Part shown: piece after piece, positions 40,795 through 49,122 of the stretch | Layout of the letters: every line of letters starts with the position of its first letter | Numbering within the stretch: position 1 is the first letter of the stretch | From: Actinomycetes bacterium | GTDB taxonomy: Bacteria; Bacillota; Sulfobacillia; Sulfobacillales; JAIMBI01 | Length of the DNA stretch: 64,000 bases | Direction of reading: 5' to 3' | NCBI GenBank assembly: GCA_023565505.1 | Contig: JAIMBI010000014.1 | Location: 1 to 64,000 of the forward strand | The notes under the pieces: generated by a model | Told to the model about the DNA's origin: nothing | The model's database searches: none | Seen by the model: the letters and a program-made list of their open reading frames with translations, nothing else | Program-made: the position numbers and the translations under genes

Positions 40795-42186
40795 ATGGCG
40801 GTCGAGACGGTCCCGGCCGAGGAGCGGGTGGGCATCACCTCGCTCCGGTGGACGGTGCCGCTCGCCTTCGCCGCCTTCGCCACCTCGGTGGCGCTCCTGC
40901 GCTACCACGTGTTCCTCGCCGGCGGATTCGACCTCGGGCTGTACCAGCAGGGCCTGTGGGCCCTCTGGCACGAAGGGCTTTCGGCGTGGTCGTCGTGGGG
41001 CGGCTATCCGGTCCTCGCCCGCGGCGCCTCCTGGCTCCTCCTTCCCCTCGCCCCGCTGTACGTGCTCTTCGGCGTGGGGTTCCTGCTGCTCCTGCAGGCG
41101 TTCTTCGTGGGCACCGGTTATCTCTTCCTCTTCGACTGGCTCGCCGAGCGCGGCGCGCCCTGGGCGGCGGTGCGGCGGCTCGGGTGGCTCTACCTGCTCA
41201 ACCCCGTCCTATGGGGCGCGACGCTGTTCGACTTCCACCCGCTGCTGCTCGCGGTGCCGGCCCTCCTGGCGGCGATCTCCCTGGCGGAGCGGGGGCGGTA
41301 CCGCGGCGCCCTGGGCTGGGGGGCGGTGGCTCTGGCCAGCCACGTCCTCGCGGTCCTGCCCGCGGCGGCGGCGGGCGTGGTGTGGCTCGTGCGCCGCCGG
41401 GTCGGGCCGGGGCTGGCGGCGCTGGGTCTCGCGGCCGCCGTCCTGGCCGTCGACCTCGCGGCGCTCGCCCGCCTCGACCCGCACGGCCCGGTGATCCTCA
41501 CCCTCCTGTACGGGGAGCCGCGCCTCCCCGCCGGCTGGCTCGCCCACGTGGGCGCCGCCCTGACCCGCCCGTCGACCTGGGTCTGGCTCGGGTGGCTCCT
41601 CGGGCCGTTCGCCGTGCAGGGCTGGCCCGGCCGGGGGGCGCTCTGGCTCGTCGCCCTGGTCCCCTGGCTCCTGCTCGACCTGTCCGCGACCCTGCCCGCG
41701 GCGACCGACCCGTTCACCCAGCTCGCCGCCCCGGCCCTGGTGCCGCTCTTCCTGGCCTGGGCCGAGGCTCCCGAGGCCGGCGCCGCCGGCTCGAGGGGGT
41801 GGCCCAAGGTGGCCCTGGCGGTGGCGGTGGCGCTGTTCTTCGCGTTCCTCGCCCGGGAGGCGGGGCTCCGCCACCAGGCGCCGGCGACCCACGAGGCGGC
41901 GGCGCTCGCGGCGGCGGTGGCGGCGGTGCCGCCGGGGGCCCGGGTGTACTGCCAGGACTTCGTCGCCCCGCACCTGGCCGACCGGGCGGCACTGCTCCCG
42001 GTGCGGCCCGGGGTACGGTTCGCCGCCCCCGGCTACGTGGTGCTCGACACCCAAAAGGGCACCGCCGCCGCCCCGCTCGCGGCCGTGCGGGCCGACGCGG
42101 CGCGGCTCCGCCGGACGGCGGTGACGGTCTTCGACCAGGAGGGCGTCTTGGTGTTCCGCCTCGTCCGCACGGTGGAGGGGGTGTGA
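40795..42186 (+). CDS. DUF2079 multi-pass membrane protein
   Basis: 463 residues with about ten membrane helices. The DUF2079 landmarks are present: FLAGGFDLGLYQQGLWALWH at the start and LLNPVLWGATLFDFHPLLLA in the middle, plus a soluble C-terminal part (ARVYCQDFVAPHLADRAALL). DUF2079 proteins are related in shape to GT-C membrane glycosyltransferases (the FDLG acidic loop follows helix 1), so a polyprenyl-linked sugar transfer on the outer face is plausible. GAGGAGG precedes the ATG. It directly precedes the ABC exporter genes. Confidence 0.85.
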   Translation: MAVETVPAEERVGITSLRWTVPLAFAAFATSVALLRYHVFLAGGFDLGLYQQGLWALWHEGLSAWSSWGGYPVLARGASWLLLPLAPLYVLFGVGFLLLLQAFFVGTGYLFLFDWLAERGAPWAAVRRLGWLYLLNPVLWGATLFDFHPLLLAVPALLAAISLAERGRYRGALGWGAVALASHVLAVLPAAAAGVVWLVRRRVGPGLAALGLAAAVLAVDLAALARLDPHGPVILTLLYGEPRLPAGWLAHVGAALTRPSTWVWLGWLLGPFAVQGWPGRGALWLVALVPWLLLDLSATLPAATDPFTQLAAPALVPLFLAWAEAPEAGAAGSRGWPKVALAVAVALFFAFLAREAGLRHQAPATHEAAALAAAVAAVPPGARVYCQDFVAPHLADRAALLPVRPGVRFAAPGYVVLDTQKGTAAAPLAAVRADAARLRRTAVTVFDQEGVLVFRLVRTVEGV

Positions 42187-42188
42187 GG

Positions 42189-43022
42189 ATGACGGCGGCA
42201 CGTCCCGACGCCCCGGCGGGTCCGCGGCCGGCCCTCTGGCGCCGGCTGGTCCGGCCCGGGTCCCGGCGGTGGGTGGAGCTCATCCGCAACCTCGCCGTGC
42301 GCGACGTCGAGACCCGGTACAAGCACTCGCTCCTGGGTCTCTACTGGGCGCTCATCAACCCGCTGGTGATGGCGCTCATCTACTCGTTCGTGTTCGGCAC
42401 CATCTTCCACGCCAACTCCGGGACCATCCCGTACGTGGTCTTCCTGCTGACGGGGCTGACGTTCTGGAACCTCTTCAACAACGGCGTCATGTCGGCCACG
42501 GTGAGCATCACCGGCAACGCCCAGCTCCTCGCCAAGCTCTACTTCCCCCGCGTGGTCCTGCCCACCGCGGCGGTGCTGGCGCGGCTCATCGACTTCGGGT
42601 TCTCCTTCGTGATCCTGCTGGTGTTCATCGCGGTGTACCGGGTGCCGCTGCACTGGAGCTTCCTGTTCCTGCCGCTCGTGCTGGTGCCGCAGATCCTGTT
42701 CACCCTGGGCGTCTCGTTCCTCACGGCGGCGCTCAACGTGCTCTACCGCGACATGAACCAGCTCATCGGCTTATTCTTGATGCTGTGGATGTACCTGACG
42801 CCGGTGATGTACCCGGCCACGAACCTGCCCACGGACTTCCAGGCGGTGATGCTGCTGAACCCCATGGGCAACTTCGTGGAGATGGAGCGGGATCTCTTGT
42901 TCCTCGGGCACATCGGCCACCCGTCGTACGTCTGGACCATGCTGGTGTGGACGGTGTTCGTCTACGCCCTGGGGCTCCGGGTGTTCAAGCGGATCGAGCC
43001 CCTGTTCGCCGAGGTGATGTGA
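42189..43022 (+). CDS. ABC-2 polysaccharide export permease (Wzm/TagG type)
   Basis: 277 residues, six membrane helices. RNLAVRDVETRYKHSLLGLY is the N-terminal amphipathic coupling segment of Wzm/TagG/RfbD permeases; LALINPLVMALIYSFVFG-type helix 1, QLIGLFLMLWMYLTPVMYPA and VWTVFVYALGLRVFKRIEP complete the family pattern. With the ATPase encoded next it exports undecaprenyl-linked glycan across the membrane. The ATG is two bases after the DUF2079 stop, and the stop overlaps the ATPase start (TGATG). Confidence 0.93.
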   Translation: MTAARPDAPAGPRPALWRRLVRPGSRRWVELIRNLAVRDVETRYKHSLLGLYWALINPLVMALIYSFVFGTIFHANSGTIPYVVFLLTGLTFWNLFNNGVMSATVSITGNAQLLAKLYFPRVVLPTAAVLARLIDFGFSFVILLVFIAVYRVPLHWSFLFLPLVLVPQILFTLGVSFLTAALNVLYRDMNQLIGLFLMLWMYLTPVMYPATNLPTDFQAVMLLNPMGNFVEMERDLLFLGHIGHPSYVWTMLVWTVFVYALGLRVFKRIEPLFAEVM

Positions 43023-43813
43023 TGGCCGCCGTCATCGAGGTCGAGCACGTGTGGAAGCAGTTCCTGCTCCGGCGGGACCGGGCCGACAGCATCGGCCAGC
43101 TCCTGTTCCGCATGCTGCCCACCTGGCGCCGGCCGCGGCCCAAGGCGGAGCCGTTCTGGGCGCTCCGCGACGTGAGCTTCACCGTGGAGCAGGGCAAGAG
43201 CCTCGGCATCATCGGCAACAACGGGTCGGGGAAGAGCACCATGCTGAAGCTCCTCACCCAGACCATGCGGCCCACGCGGGGCACCATCCGCGTGAGCGGC
43301 CGGATCTCCGCCCTCATCGAGCTCGGGGCGGGGTTCCACCCCGACTTCACCGGGCGCGAGAACATCTACCTCAACGCCTCCATCCTGGGCTTCACGCGGC
43401 GGGAGATCGAGGGGAAGATCCCGGAGATCATCGCCTTCTCGGAGCTCGAGCCGTTCATCGACACGCCCGTGAAGTACTACTCCTCGGGGATGCACGCCCG
43501 GCTCGGGTTCGCCGTGGCCACGGCCGTCCAGCCCGACATCCTCATCGTCGACGAGGTGCTGGCCGTGGGCGACGAGGGCTTCCAGAAGAAGTGCATGGAC
43601 AAGATCCTCGCCATGAAGCGGGAGGGCGTGAGCATCCTCCTGGTCTCGCACGCGCTCGACACCATCGAGGCGCTCATGGACGAGGCCATCTGGCTCGACC
43701 ACGGCGAGGTGCGGGCGGCAGGCCCGCCCCACGAGGTCGTCCAGGCCTACCGCAAGGGCGCGTTCAACACCGAGGGGCCGCCGGTGGCGGAGCTCCGGGA
43801 GCACTGGGGTTAG
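43022..43813 (+). CDS. ABC polysaccharide export ATPase (Wzt/TagH type)
   Basis: 263 residues: Walker A IIGNNGSGKSTMLKLL, Q-loop region, signature YYSSGMHARLGFA, Walker B DILIVDEVLAVGDEGFQKK and switch His in LLVSHALDTIEAL. ISALIELGAGFHPDFTGREN is diagnostic for the polysaccharide/teichoic-acid exporter group. It stops soon after the ATPase core, so it lacks the C-terminal carbohydrate-binding domain that long Wzt proteins use to recognise modified chain ends. Start shares one base with the permease stop. Confidence 0.94.
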   Translation: MAAVIEVEHVWKQFLLRRDRADSIGQLLFRMLPTWRRPRPKAEPFWALRDVSFTVEQGKSLGIIGNNGSGKSTMLKLLTQTMRPTRGTIRVSGRISALIELGAGFHPDFTGRENIYLNASILGFTRREIEGKIPEIIAFSELEPFIDTPVKYYSSGMHARLGFAVATAVQPDILIVDEVLAVGDEGFQKKCMDKILAMKREGVSILLVSHALDTIEALMDEAIWLDHGEVRAAGPPHEVVQAYRKGAFNTEGPPVAELREHWG

Positions 43814-43815
43814 CG

Positions 43816-45642
43816 ATGGGCGAGACCTCCCCGACGGCCCGGACCGCCCCGCCCGCAGGCCGGATCTCCCCCGAGGCCCTGGGCGACCTGGTCGAGACCC
43901 GCGCGAGCGAACGGCGCGCCCTGATGGAGACCATCTGCCGGCTCCGGGAGGCGGCCCTGGCACCAGACCTTCGTCCCCCGCCCCGGCCGGTCCGCCTCCT
44001 CTACCGCATCCGGCGACGCCCGCGGCCCTGGCAGCGCCTCGCCGACTGGCGGGCGACGCTGCCCGAGGACCCCGCCTACCGCGCCTGGGCGCTGGCCCAC
44101 GAGCCCCCGCTGGTGGTCCGTCCCGACCCGCCCCGGCCGCCGGTGGCGTTCTGGGTGCGGCTCCTGCCGGCCGTCGACCCCGCGCGCTACCGTCCCCTCG
44201 CGGAAAGCCTCGACCGCGTGGCGCGCCCCGCCGACCGGAAGGTGTACGTCGCGGCGGCGGACCGGCCCGACGTGTTCGGCCCCGGCTGGGTCCGCGTCGC
44301 CCCGGACGACGGCGGAGCCGCGCGGCGCGTGCTGCCCCCCGCCGCGTGGGTGCTCTGGTTCGACGCGCCGGGCGTCGTGCCGTTCTGGCTCTGGGCCGCC
44401 CTGGCCCCCCACCTGGCCGAGGCGGGCGCCGCGGTGCTCTACGCCGACGAGGACGTGCTCCGCGCCGGCCGCCGCGCCGCGCCGCAGTTCAAGCCGGAGT
44501 TCGCGCCGGCGATGCTCCGGGCGACGCACTACCTCACCGGCCTGTTGGCGGTGCGCCGCGACCGGTTCGAGGGCGCCTGGCCGGTCGCGTCCGGCTATGC
44601 CCTGGCCCTGGCCGTCACCCAGGAGGCGACGGCCGTGCGCCACGTGCCGGAGGTGCTGTTCTCGGCCCTCGATCCGCCGGCGCGGGACGCCGAGGAGGAG
44701 TGGCAGGCGCTCCGGGCCGCGCTGGACCCCACCGGTTGGACGGCGGCGCGCACCGCCGTCCCCGCCGTCTTCGCGGTCCGCCCGCGCGTGGCGGCCTGGC
44801 CGTCTGTGGCCGTCATCATCCCGTCGCGGGACAACTGGCCCTACCTCTCCCGCTGCCTGGCCTCGCTTGAGCCGGCGACGTACCCGGACCTCTCCGTGCT
44901 GGTGGTCGACAACGGCAGTCGCGACCCGACGACGCTCGCCGGTCTCGCGACGCTCGGGGGGCGGATCCGGGTGCGGCGGGACGACCGCCCCTTCCACTTC
45001 GCCCGCCTGATGAACGCCGCCGCGCGGGAGGTGGACGCCGAGGTGCTGCTCTTCCTCAACGACGACACCGAGGCGCTGGCGCCGGACTGGATCCAGGCCA
45101 TGGTGGCCCATCTCGCGGATCCCGGCGTCGGGGCCGTGGGGGCGGTGCTGCTGTTCCCCGACGGTCGCATCCAGCACGCCGGGGTGGTGCTCGGCATCCG
45201 GGGCGGCGCGGCCCATGCCTTCAAGTTCCACCCCTGGGGGGAACGGGTCTACCACGACTACCCGCTGCTCGTCCGGGAGTGGTCCGCGGTCACGGGCGCC
45301 TGCCTCGCCGTCCGGCGGGAGACGTTCTGGGCCGTCGGAGGCTTCGACGAGGCATACGCCGCCTCGTTCAACGACATCGATCTGTGCCTCCGGCTCGGGG
45401 AGCGAGGCCTTCGCATCCTGTGCACCCCCGAGGCCCGGCTGGTCCACCACGAGACCATAAGCCGCCCCCGGACCATGGACCCCGAGGAGGTGCGCCGCTT
45501 CATCGCGCGCTGGAGCCAGCACCTCGCCCGGCCCGACCCGTACTACAGCCCCCACCTCTCCCAGTGGACGGAGGACTTCACGCCCCGGGTGGTCGACGTG
45601 GCGCCGGCCGCCGGGGCCGAGCGGGAGGCCCGGCGGCCGTGA
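43816..45642 (+). CDS. Glycosyltransferase family 2 (rhamnosyltransferase-like)
   Basis: 608 residues. The N-terminal ~330 residues form a poorly conserved region that may be a second, degenerate GT2-like domain (WVLWFDAPGVVPFWLWAALA; VLYADEDVLRAGRRAAPQF, as in two-domain GT2 proteins). The C-terminal GT-A domain is clear: VAVIIPSRDNWPYLSRCLAS, LLFLNDDTEALAPDWIQAMV (DxD-like NDD), AVTGACLAVRRETFWAVGGF and FNDIDLCLRLGERGLRILCT. These fit O-antigen rhamnosyltransferases of the 'glycosyltransferase involved in cell wall biogenesis' type. ATG two bases after the ATPase stop. Confidence 0.9.
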   Translation: MGETSPTARTAPPAGRISPEALGDLVETRASERRALMETICRLREAALAPDLRPPPRPVRLLYRIRRRPRPWQRLADWRATLPEDPAYRAWALAHEPPLVVRPDPPRPPVAFWVRLLPAVDPARYRPLAESLDRVARPADRKVYVAAADRPDVFGPGWVRVAPDDGGAARRVLPPAAWVLWFDAPGVVPFWLWAALAPHLAEAGAAVLYADEDVLRAGRRAAPQFKPEFAPAMLRATHYLTGLLAVRRDRFEGAWPVASGYALALAVTQEATAVRHVPEVLFSALDPPARDAEEEWQALRAALDPTGWTAARTAVPAVFAVRPRVAAWPSVAVIIPSRDNWPYLSRCLASLEPATYPDLSVLVVDNGSRDPTTLAGLATLGGRIRVRRDDRPFHFARLMNAAAREVDAEVLLFLNDDTEALAPDWIQAMVAHLADPGVGAVGAVLLFPDGRIQHAGVVLGIRGGAAHAFKFHPWGERVYHDYPLLVREWSAVTGACLAVRRETFWAVGGFDEAYAASFNDIDLCLRLGERGLRILCTPEARLVHHETISRPRTMDPEEVRRFIARWSQHLARPDPYYSPHLSQWTEDFTPRVVDVAPAAGAEREARRP

Positions 45643-47906
45643 CGGGGGGCTTCCCGCCGCTTGCGGCCTTCGCCGACGGCCCGGCGCGACCCGGGCCCCT
45701 CCGCGTGGGCCTCGTCACCCCGGAGGTCGGCGGGCTGGTGCGGACCGGCGGCGTGGGGACGGCCTACGCGCTGCTCGCCCGCGCCCTGGCCCGGGCGGGC
45801 CACCGGGTGACCGTGCTCGACGCGAGCGGGACCTACGCGGGCGGACCGGCGGACTGGCTCGCCGCCTACCAGGCGCTCGGGATCACGGTGGAGCCACTGC
45901 CGACGCCCCCCGGCCCGCCGCCCGACGGCTCCCTGCCCCGCCGGCGCGCCTGGGCCGTCTACACCTGGCTCCGGGACCGGCCGGAGCCGTTCGACGTGGT
46001 CCACGCCCCGGACTGGCAGGGAACCCTGTACTACGCGCTGCTGGCCCGACGGCAGGGTCTCGGCTTCGCCGGCACGCTGTTCTGCGTCGGGATGCACGGC
46101 CCCACCCTCTGGGCCAAGGAGGGCAACGGCCAGTTCGTGGAGACGCTCGACGACGTGGAGAGCGACTTCATGGAGCGGCGGGCGGCCGCCTGGGCGGACG
46201 TGGTGATAAGCCCGACGCAGTACCTGCCGGCGTGGCTCGCCGCCCGGGGCTGGACCTTCCCCGCCCGCACGGCGGTCCAGCCCAACCTCCTCGACCTCGC
46301 CGACCTCCCCCCGGCGGGCGGGCCGGACCCCCGACCCGTGGCCGAACTGGTGTTCTTCGGCCGGCTCGAACCGCGCAAAGGCCTTGACGTCTTCTGCGAC
46401 GCGGTCGACCGGCTGTACCGGACGGCCGGGGTCCCCCCGTTCCGGGTGACCTTCCTCGGCCGCGCGCTCGACCTGCCGCAGTTCTCCACCCGCGCCTTCC
46501 TCGCTGCCCGCGCGGCGCAGTGGCCCGAGCCGCCGACCCTCCTGGACGACCTCGACCGCCGGGCCGCGCTGGCCTACCTCGCCGGGCCCGGCCGGCTGGC
46601 GGTGGTCGGATCCGCCGTGGACAACGCCCCCTACACCGTCCTGGAGTGCCTCGCCGCCGGCATCCCGCTCGTGGCCACGGACCGGGGCGGCATCCCGGAG
46701 CTGGTGGACCCGGCCGACCGGGTCCGGGTGCTCGTCCCGCCCGAGCCGGCCCCGCTGGCGGCCCGGCTCGCCGCGGCGCTGTCCGCCGGCTGGGCGCCGG
46801 CCCGGCCGGCGTTCGACCCGGCCGCCAACGAAGCCGCGTGGCTCGCCTTCCACCACCGGCTGCCGCGGCCGGCCTCGCCCCGGCCCCCGGCGGCCCGTCC
46901 GCCGGTGAGCGTCGTGCTGGTGCACCACGACCGGCCGCGGCACCTGGAGCGGGCGCTGGCCTCGCTCCGGGCGCAGGATTACCCTGCCTTCGAGGTCGTC
47001 CTGGTGGACGACGGGAGCGAGACGCCCGAGGCGCACCGGGCCCTCGAGGATCTCGCGCCGGAGTTCGCCGCCCGCGGCTGGACCCTGCTGCGCGAGCCCA
47101 ACCGCTACCTCGGGGCGGCCCGGAACCGCGGAGCCGCCCGGGCCCGCGGCGACTTTCTACTCTTTATGGACGACGACAACGTGGCCGAGCCGGAGGAGAT
47201 CTCCACCTTCGTCCGGGCGGCTCTCGCCTCGGGCGCCGACATCCTCACCGCCGTGATGGATGTCTTCCGGGACGAGGCCCCGGAGGCCCCGGTGCGCCGG
47301 TTCGTCCCGCTCGGCGGAGACGCGGCAGCGGGCCTGTTCGAGAACGCCTTCGGCGACGCCAACGCGCTGGTGCGCACGGCCGTCTTCCGGGCCCTCGGCG
47401 GCTTCACCGAGGAGGTGGGCGTAGGCCACGAGGACTGGGAGTTCTTCGCCCGCGCGGTGCTGGCGGGCTACACGCTCGAGGTGGTGCCGGTCCCCCTCTT
47501 CCGCTACCGGGAGAGCGCCGACAGCATGGTGCGGGCCACCCTCCGGGGCCGGAACCACTGGCGGAGCGCCCGTCCCTACCTCGCGGCCGTACCGCCGGCC
47601 CTCGGCCCGCTCGTCCTGTTCGCGCAGGGCCACTACCTGGACCGGCTGTACCGTCCGCCGGACCCCGGGCCGCCGGATCTCCTGCCGACCCTCCGCGCCG
47701 CGCTGGAGGCGTACCGCGGCTCGACGTCGTGGCGGATCACCGAGCCGTTCCGGCGCCTCGGGAGGCGGTCCTCCGCCGCGGAGACGGCGGAGCCGGCGGA
47801 CGCACAGGCGGCCTGGGCGGCGCTCGAGGCCCTCCGCCAGTCCGCCTGGTGGGAGCTCACCGGGCCGCTCCGGGTCCTGGCGCGTTGGCTGCGCCGCCGC
47901 CGCTAG
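45639..47906 (+). CDS. Bifunctional glycosyltransferase, GT4 plus GT2
   Basis: 755 residues. Residues about 20-415 are a GT4 unit: LRVGLVTPEVGGLVRTGGVG, VVHAPDWQGTLYYALLARRQ, LVFFGRLEPRKGLDVFCDAV, YTVLECLAAGIPLVATDRGG. Residues about 425-700 are a GT2 unit: VSVVLVHHDRPRHLERALAS, FEVVLVDDGSETPEAH, FLLFMDDDNVAEPEEISTFV and VGVGHEDWEFFARAVLAGYT. A basic amphipathic tail (STSWRITEPFRRLGRR and a second WELTGPLRVLARWLRR) may hold it at the membrane. GTG start overlaps the previous stop by four bases. Last gene of the operon; its 3' end overlaps the convergent methyltransferase by 50 bases. Confidence 0.9.
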   Translation: MTGGFPPLAAFADGPARPGPLRVGLVTPEVGGLVRTGGVGTAYALLARALARAGHRVTVLDASGTYAGGPADWLAAYQALGITVEPLPTPPGPPPDGSLPRRRAWAVYTWLRDRPEPFDVVHAPDWQGTLYYALLARRQGLGFAGTLFCVGMHGPTLWAKEGNGQFVETLDDVESDFMERRAAAWADVVISPTQYLPAWLAARGWTFPARTAVQPNLLDLADLPPAGGPDPRPVAELVFFGRLEPRKGLDVFCDAVDRLYRTAGVPPFRVTFLGRALDLPQFSTRAFLAARAAQWPEPPTLLDDLDRRAALAYLAGPGRLAVVGSAVDNAPYTVLECLAAGIPLVATDRGGIPELVDPADRVRVLVPPEPAPLAARLAAALSAGWAPARPAFDPAANEAAWLAFHHRLPRPASPRPPAARPPVSVVLVHHDRPRHLERALASLRAQDYPAFEVVLVDDGSETPEAHRALEDLAPEFAARGWTLLREPNRYLGAARNRGAARARGDFLLFMDDDNVAEPEEISTFVRAALASGADILTAVMDVFRDEAPEAPVRRFVPLGGDAAAGLFENAFGDANALVRTAVFRALGGFTEEVGVGHEDWEFFARAVLAGYTLEVVPVPLFRYRESADSMVRATLRGRNHWRSARPYLAAVPPALGPLVLFAQGHYLDRLYRPPDPGPPDLLPTLRAALEAYRGSTSWRITEPFRRLGRRSSAAETAEPADAQAAWAALEALRQSAWWELTGPLRVLARWLRRRR

Positions 47907-48984
47907 TCCCGTCCTCCGGCGGCCGCGGCCGGCCCAAGAGGGCGGTCCTGAGCGCCCGCGCCAGGCCGCGGGCGGGCGAGGTGTCCATGAAGTCCCAGTA
48001 GCGCTTGACGAGGCGCCAGGAACGGGACGCGAGGATGACGTCGAGGCGGCGCGCCGCCTCCTCCAGGCGCGGAATGCGGGCCGCCTCCGCGGCCAGCCGG
48101 TCGAGCTCCCGGTGGAGGGCGAGGATGTCCTCCGCCAGCCGGCGGTTCTCCTCCCACAGGACGGCCCGGGCCTCCTCCGCCGCCCGAAGCTTTTCGCGCA
48201 CGTCGGCGAGTTGGTCCAGTTCCCACCGGAGCCGGCCCACCTCGGCCCACAGGCGCTCCAAAAGACCCCGGTCGCGCGCCACGAGGGCCCCGGAGAGGTC
48301 GCCCGGGAAGGGAACGTCCCCGGCCACGGCGACCAGGTAGAGGTGGAGGTCCTGGCCGAACGGCGCCGGCTCGGAGCCGTCCGCGGTGCGGGCGATGCCG
48401 CCCACCCGGCCGACCTCGGCGGGCCGGGCGGGGTCCCAGATGACGCTGGCGGCGTTGATCTCCTGGTAGAAGACCCGAACGTGGCGGAAGTGCCGGCCGA
48501 GGCGGTCGACCAGCTCGGCTTCGGTGAGCTCCGCCGCGTGAAAGGGGTTGGGCGCGGCGAACGCCGCCGTGCGCGTGCGGTCCGGCGTCGACAGGAAGAG
48601 GTGGCCGCCGGGCTTGAGCACGCGGCGCACCTCGCGCAACACGGCCTCCTGGTCCGGCGCCGGCACATGCTCTATCATTTCGAACATGGTCACGGCCTCG
48701 AAGGCGGCGTCCGGAAACGGCAGGTCCTGCGCCGGGGCGACGAGGTAGCGGAGGTTGTCCCGCCGGTAGCGGGCGGCGGCGTGCCGGACGGTCTCCGCAT
48801 CGACGTCCACGGCCGTCACGAACCGGGCGGCGGCGGCCAGGGCGTGGGCCCCGAACCCGTCCCCGCACCCGACGTCGAGCACGGTGCGGCCCTGGATCCA
48901 GGGGACAACCGCCTGGTAGCGGTGCCAGTGGAACAAGAGCTCCGCCTCGTCCAGCGTGGCCGGCGAGAGGCGTTCGGTCGCCAT
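47857..48984 (-). CDS. SAM-dependent methyltransferase with coiled-coil tail
   Basis: 375 residues. Class I methyltransferase at residues 1-170: TVLDVGCGDGFGAHALAAAA (motif I), VTAVDVDAETVRHAAARYRR, VTMFEMIEHVPAPDQEAVLR and LKPGGHLFLSTPDRTRT. A coiled coil (about 245-310, EVGRLRWELDQLADVREKLR...) and a basic tail (ASRSWRLVKRYWDF) follow, similar to tails on neighbouring glycosyltransferases. A coiled coil joined to a methyltransferase is the layout of WbdD-like chain-length terminators, though no kinase domain is present. It faces the big operon and probably methylates the glycan. Confidence 0.87.
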   Translation of the reverse strand: MATERLSPATLDEAELLFHWHRYQAVVPWIQGRTVLDVGCGDGFGAHALAAAARFVTAVDVDAETVRHAAARYRRDNLRYLVAPAQDLPFPDAAFEAVTMFEMIEHVPAPDQEAVLREVRRVLKPGGHLFLSTPDRTRTAAFAAPNPFHAAELTEAELVDRLGRHFRHVRVFYQEINAASVIWDPARPAEVGRVGGIARTADGSEPAPFGQDLHLYLVAVAGDVPFPGDLSGALVARDRGLLERLWAEVGRLRWELDQLADVREKLRAAEEARAVLWEENRRLAEDILALHRELDRLAAEAARIPRLEEAARRLDVILASRSWRLVKRYWDFMDTSPARGLARALRTALLGRPRPPEDGTSGGGAANAPGPGAAR

Positions 48985-49024
48985 GGGTCGGATCCCGCCT
49001 TTCGTGGGGCGTGGTCACGGGATA

Positions 49025-49048
49025 ACTATACGGTACCCGAGCCGGTTC
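49025..49048 (-). promoter_or_regulatory. Possible promoter for the leftward methyltransferase
   Basis: On the minus strand TATAGT (five of six) lies about 40 bases before the methyltransferase ATG, in a conspicuously A/T-rich patch (GATAACTATACGG on the plus strand). The -35 is not clear, so only the -10 is supported. The same patch could drive the divergent gene at 49123. Confidence 0.35.
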
Positions 49049-49122
49049 GCCGAAACCGGCGGGCCGCGGCGACGGCCGTCGCACGCCGGCGATCCGTGTC
49101 GCAACGTGGAGGGACACGTCTT

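Noticed and set aside
48112-49122. N-terminal 340 codons of the frame leading into the GT4-GT2 gene
   Set aside because: This stretch is antisense to the methyltransferase gene; a good ribosome binding site and conserved start lie at 49123.
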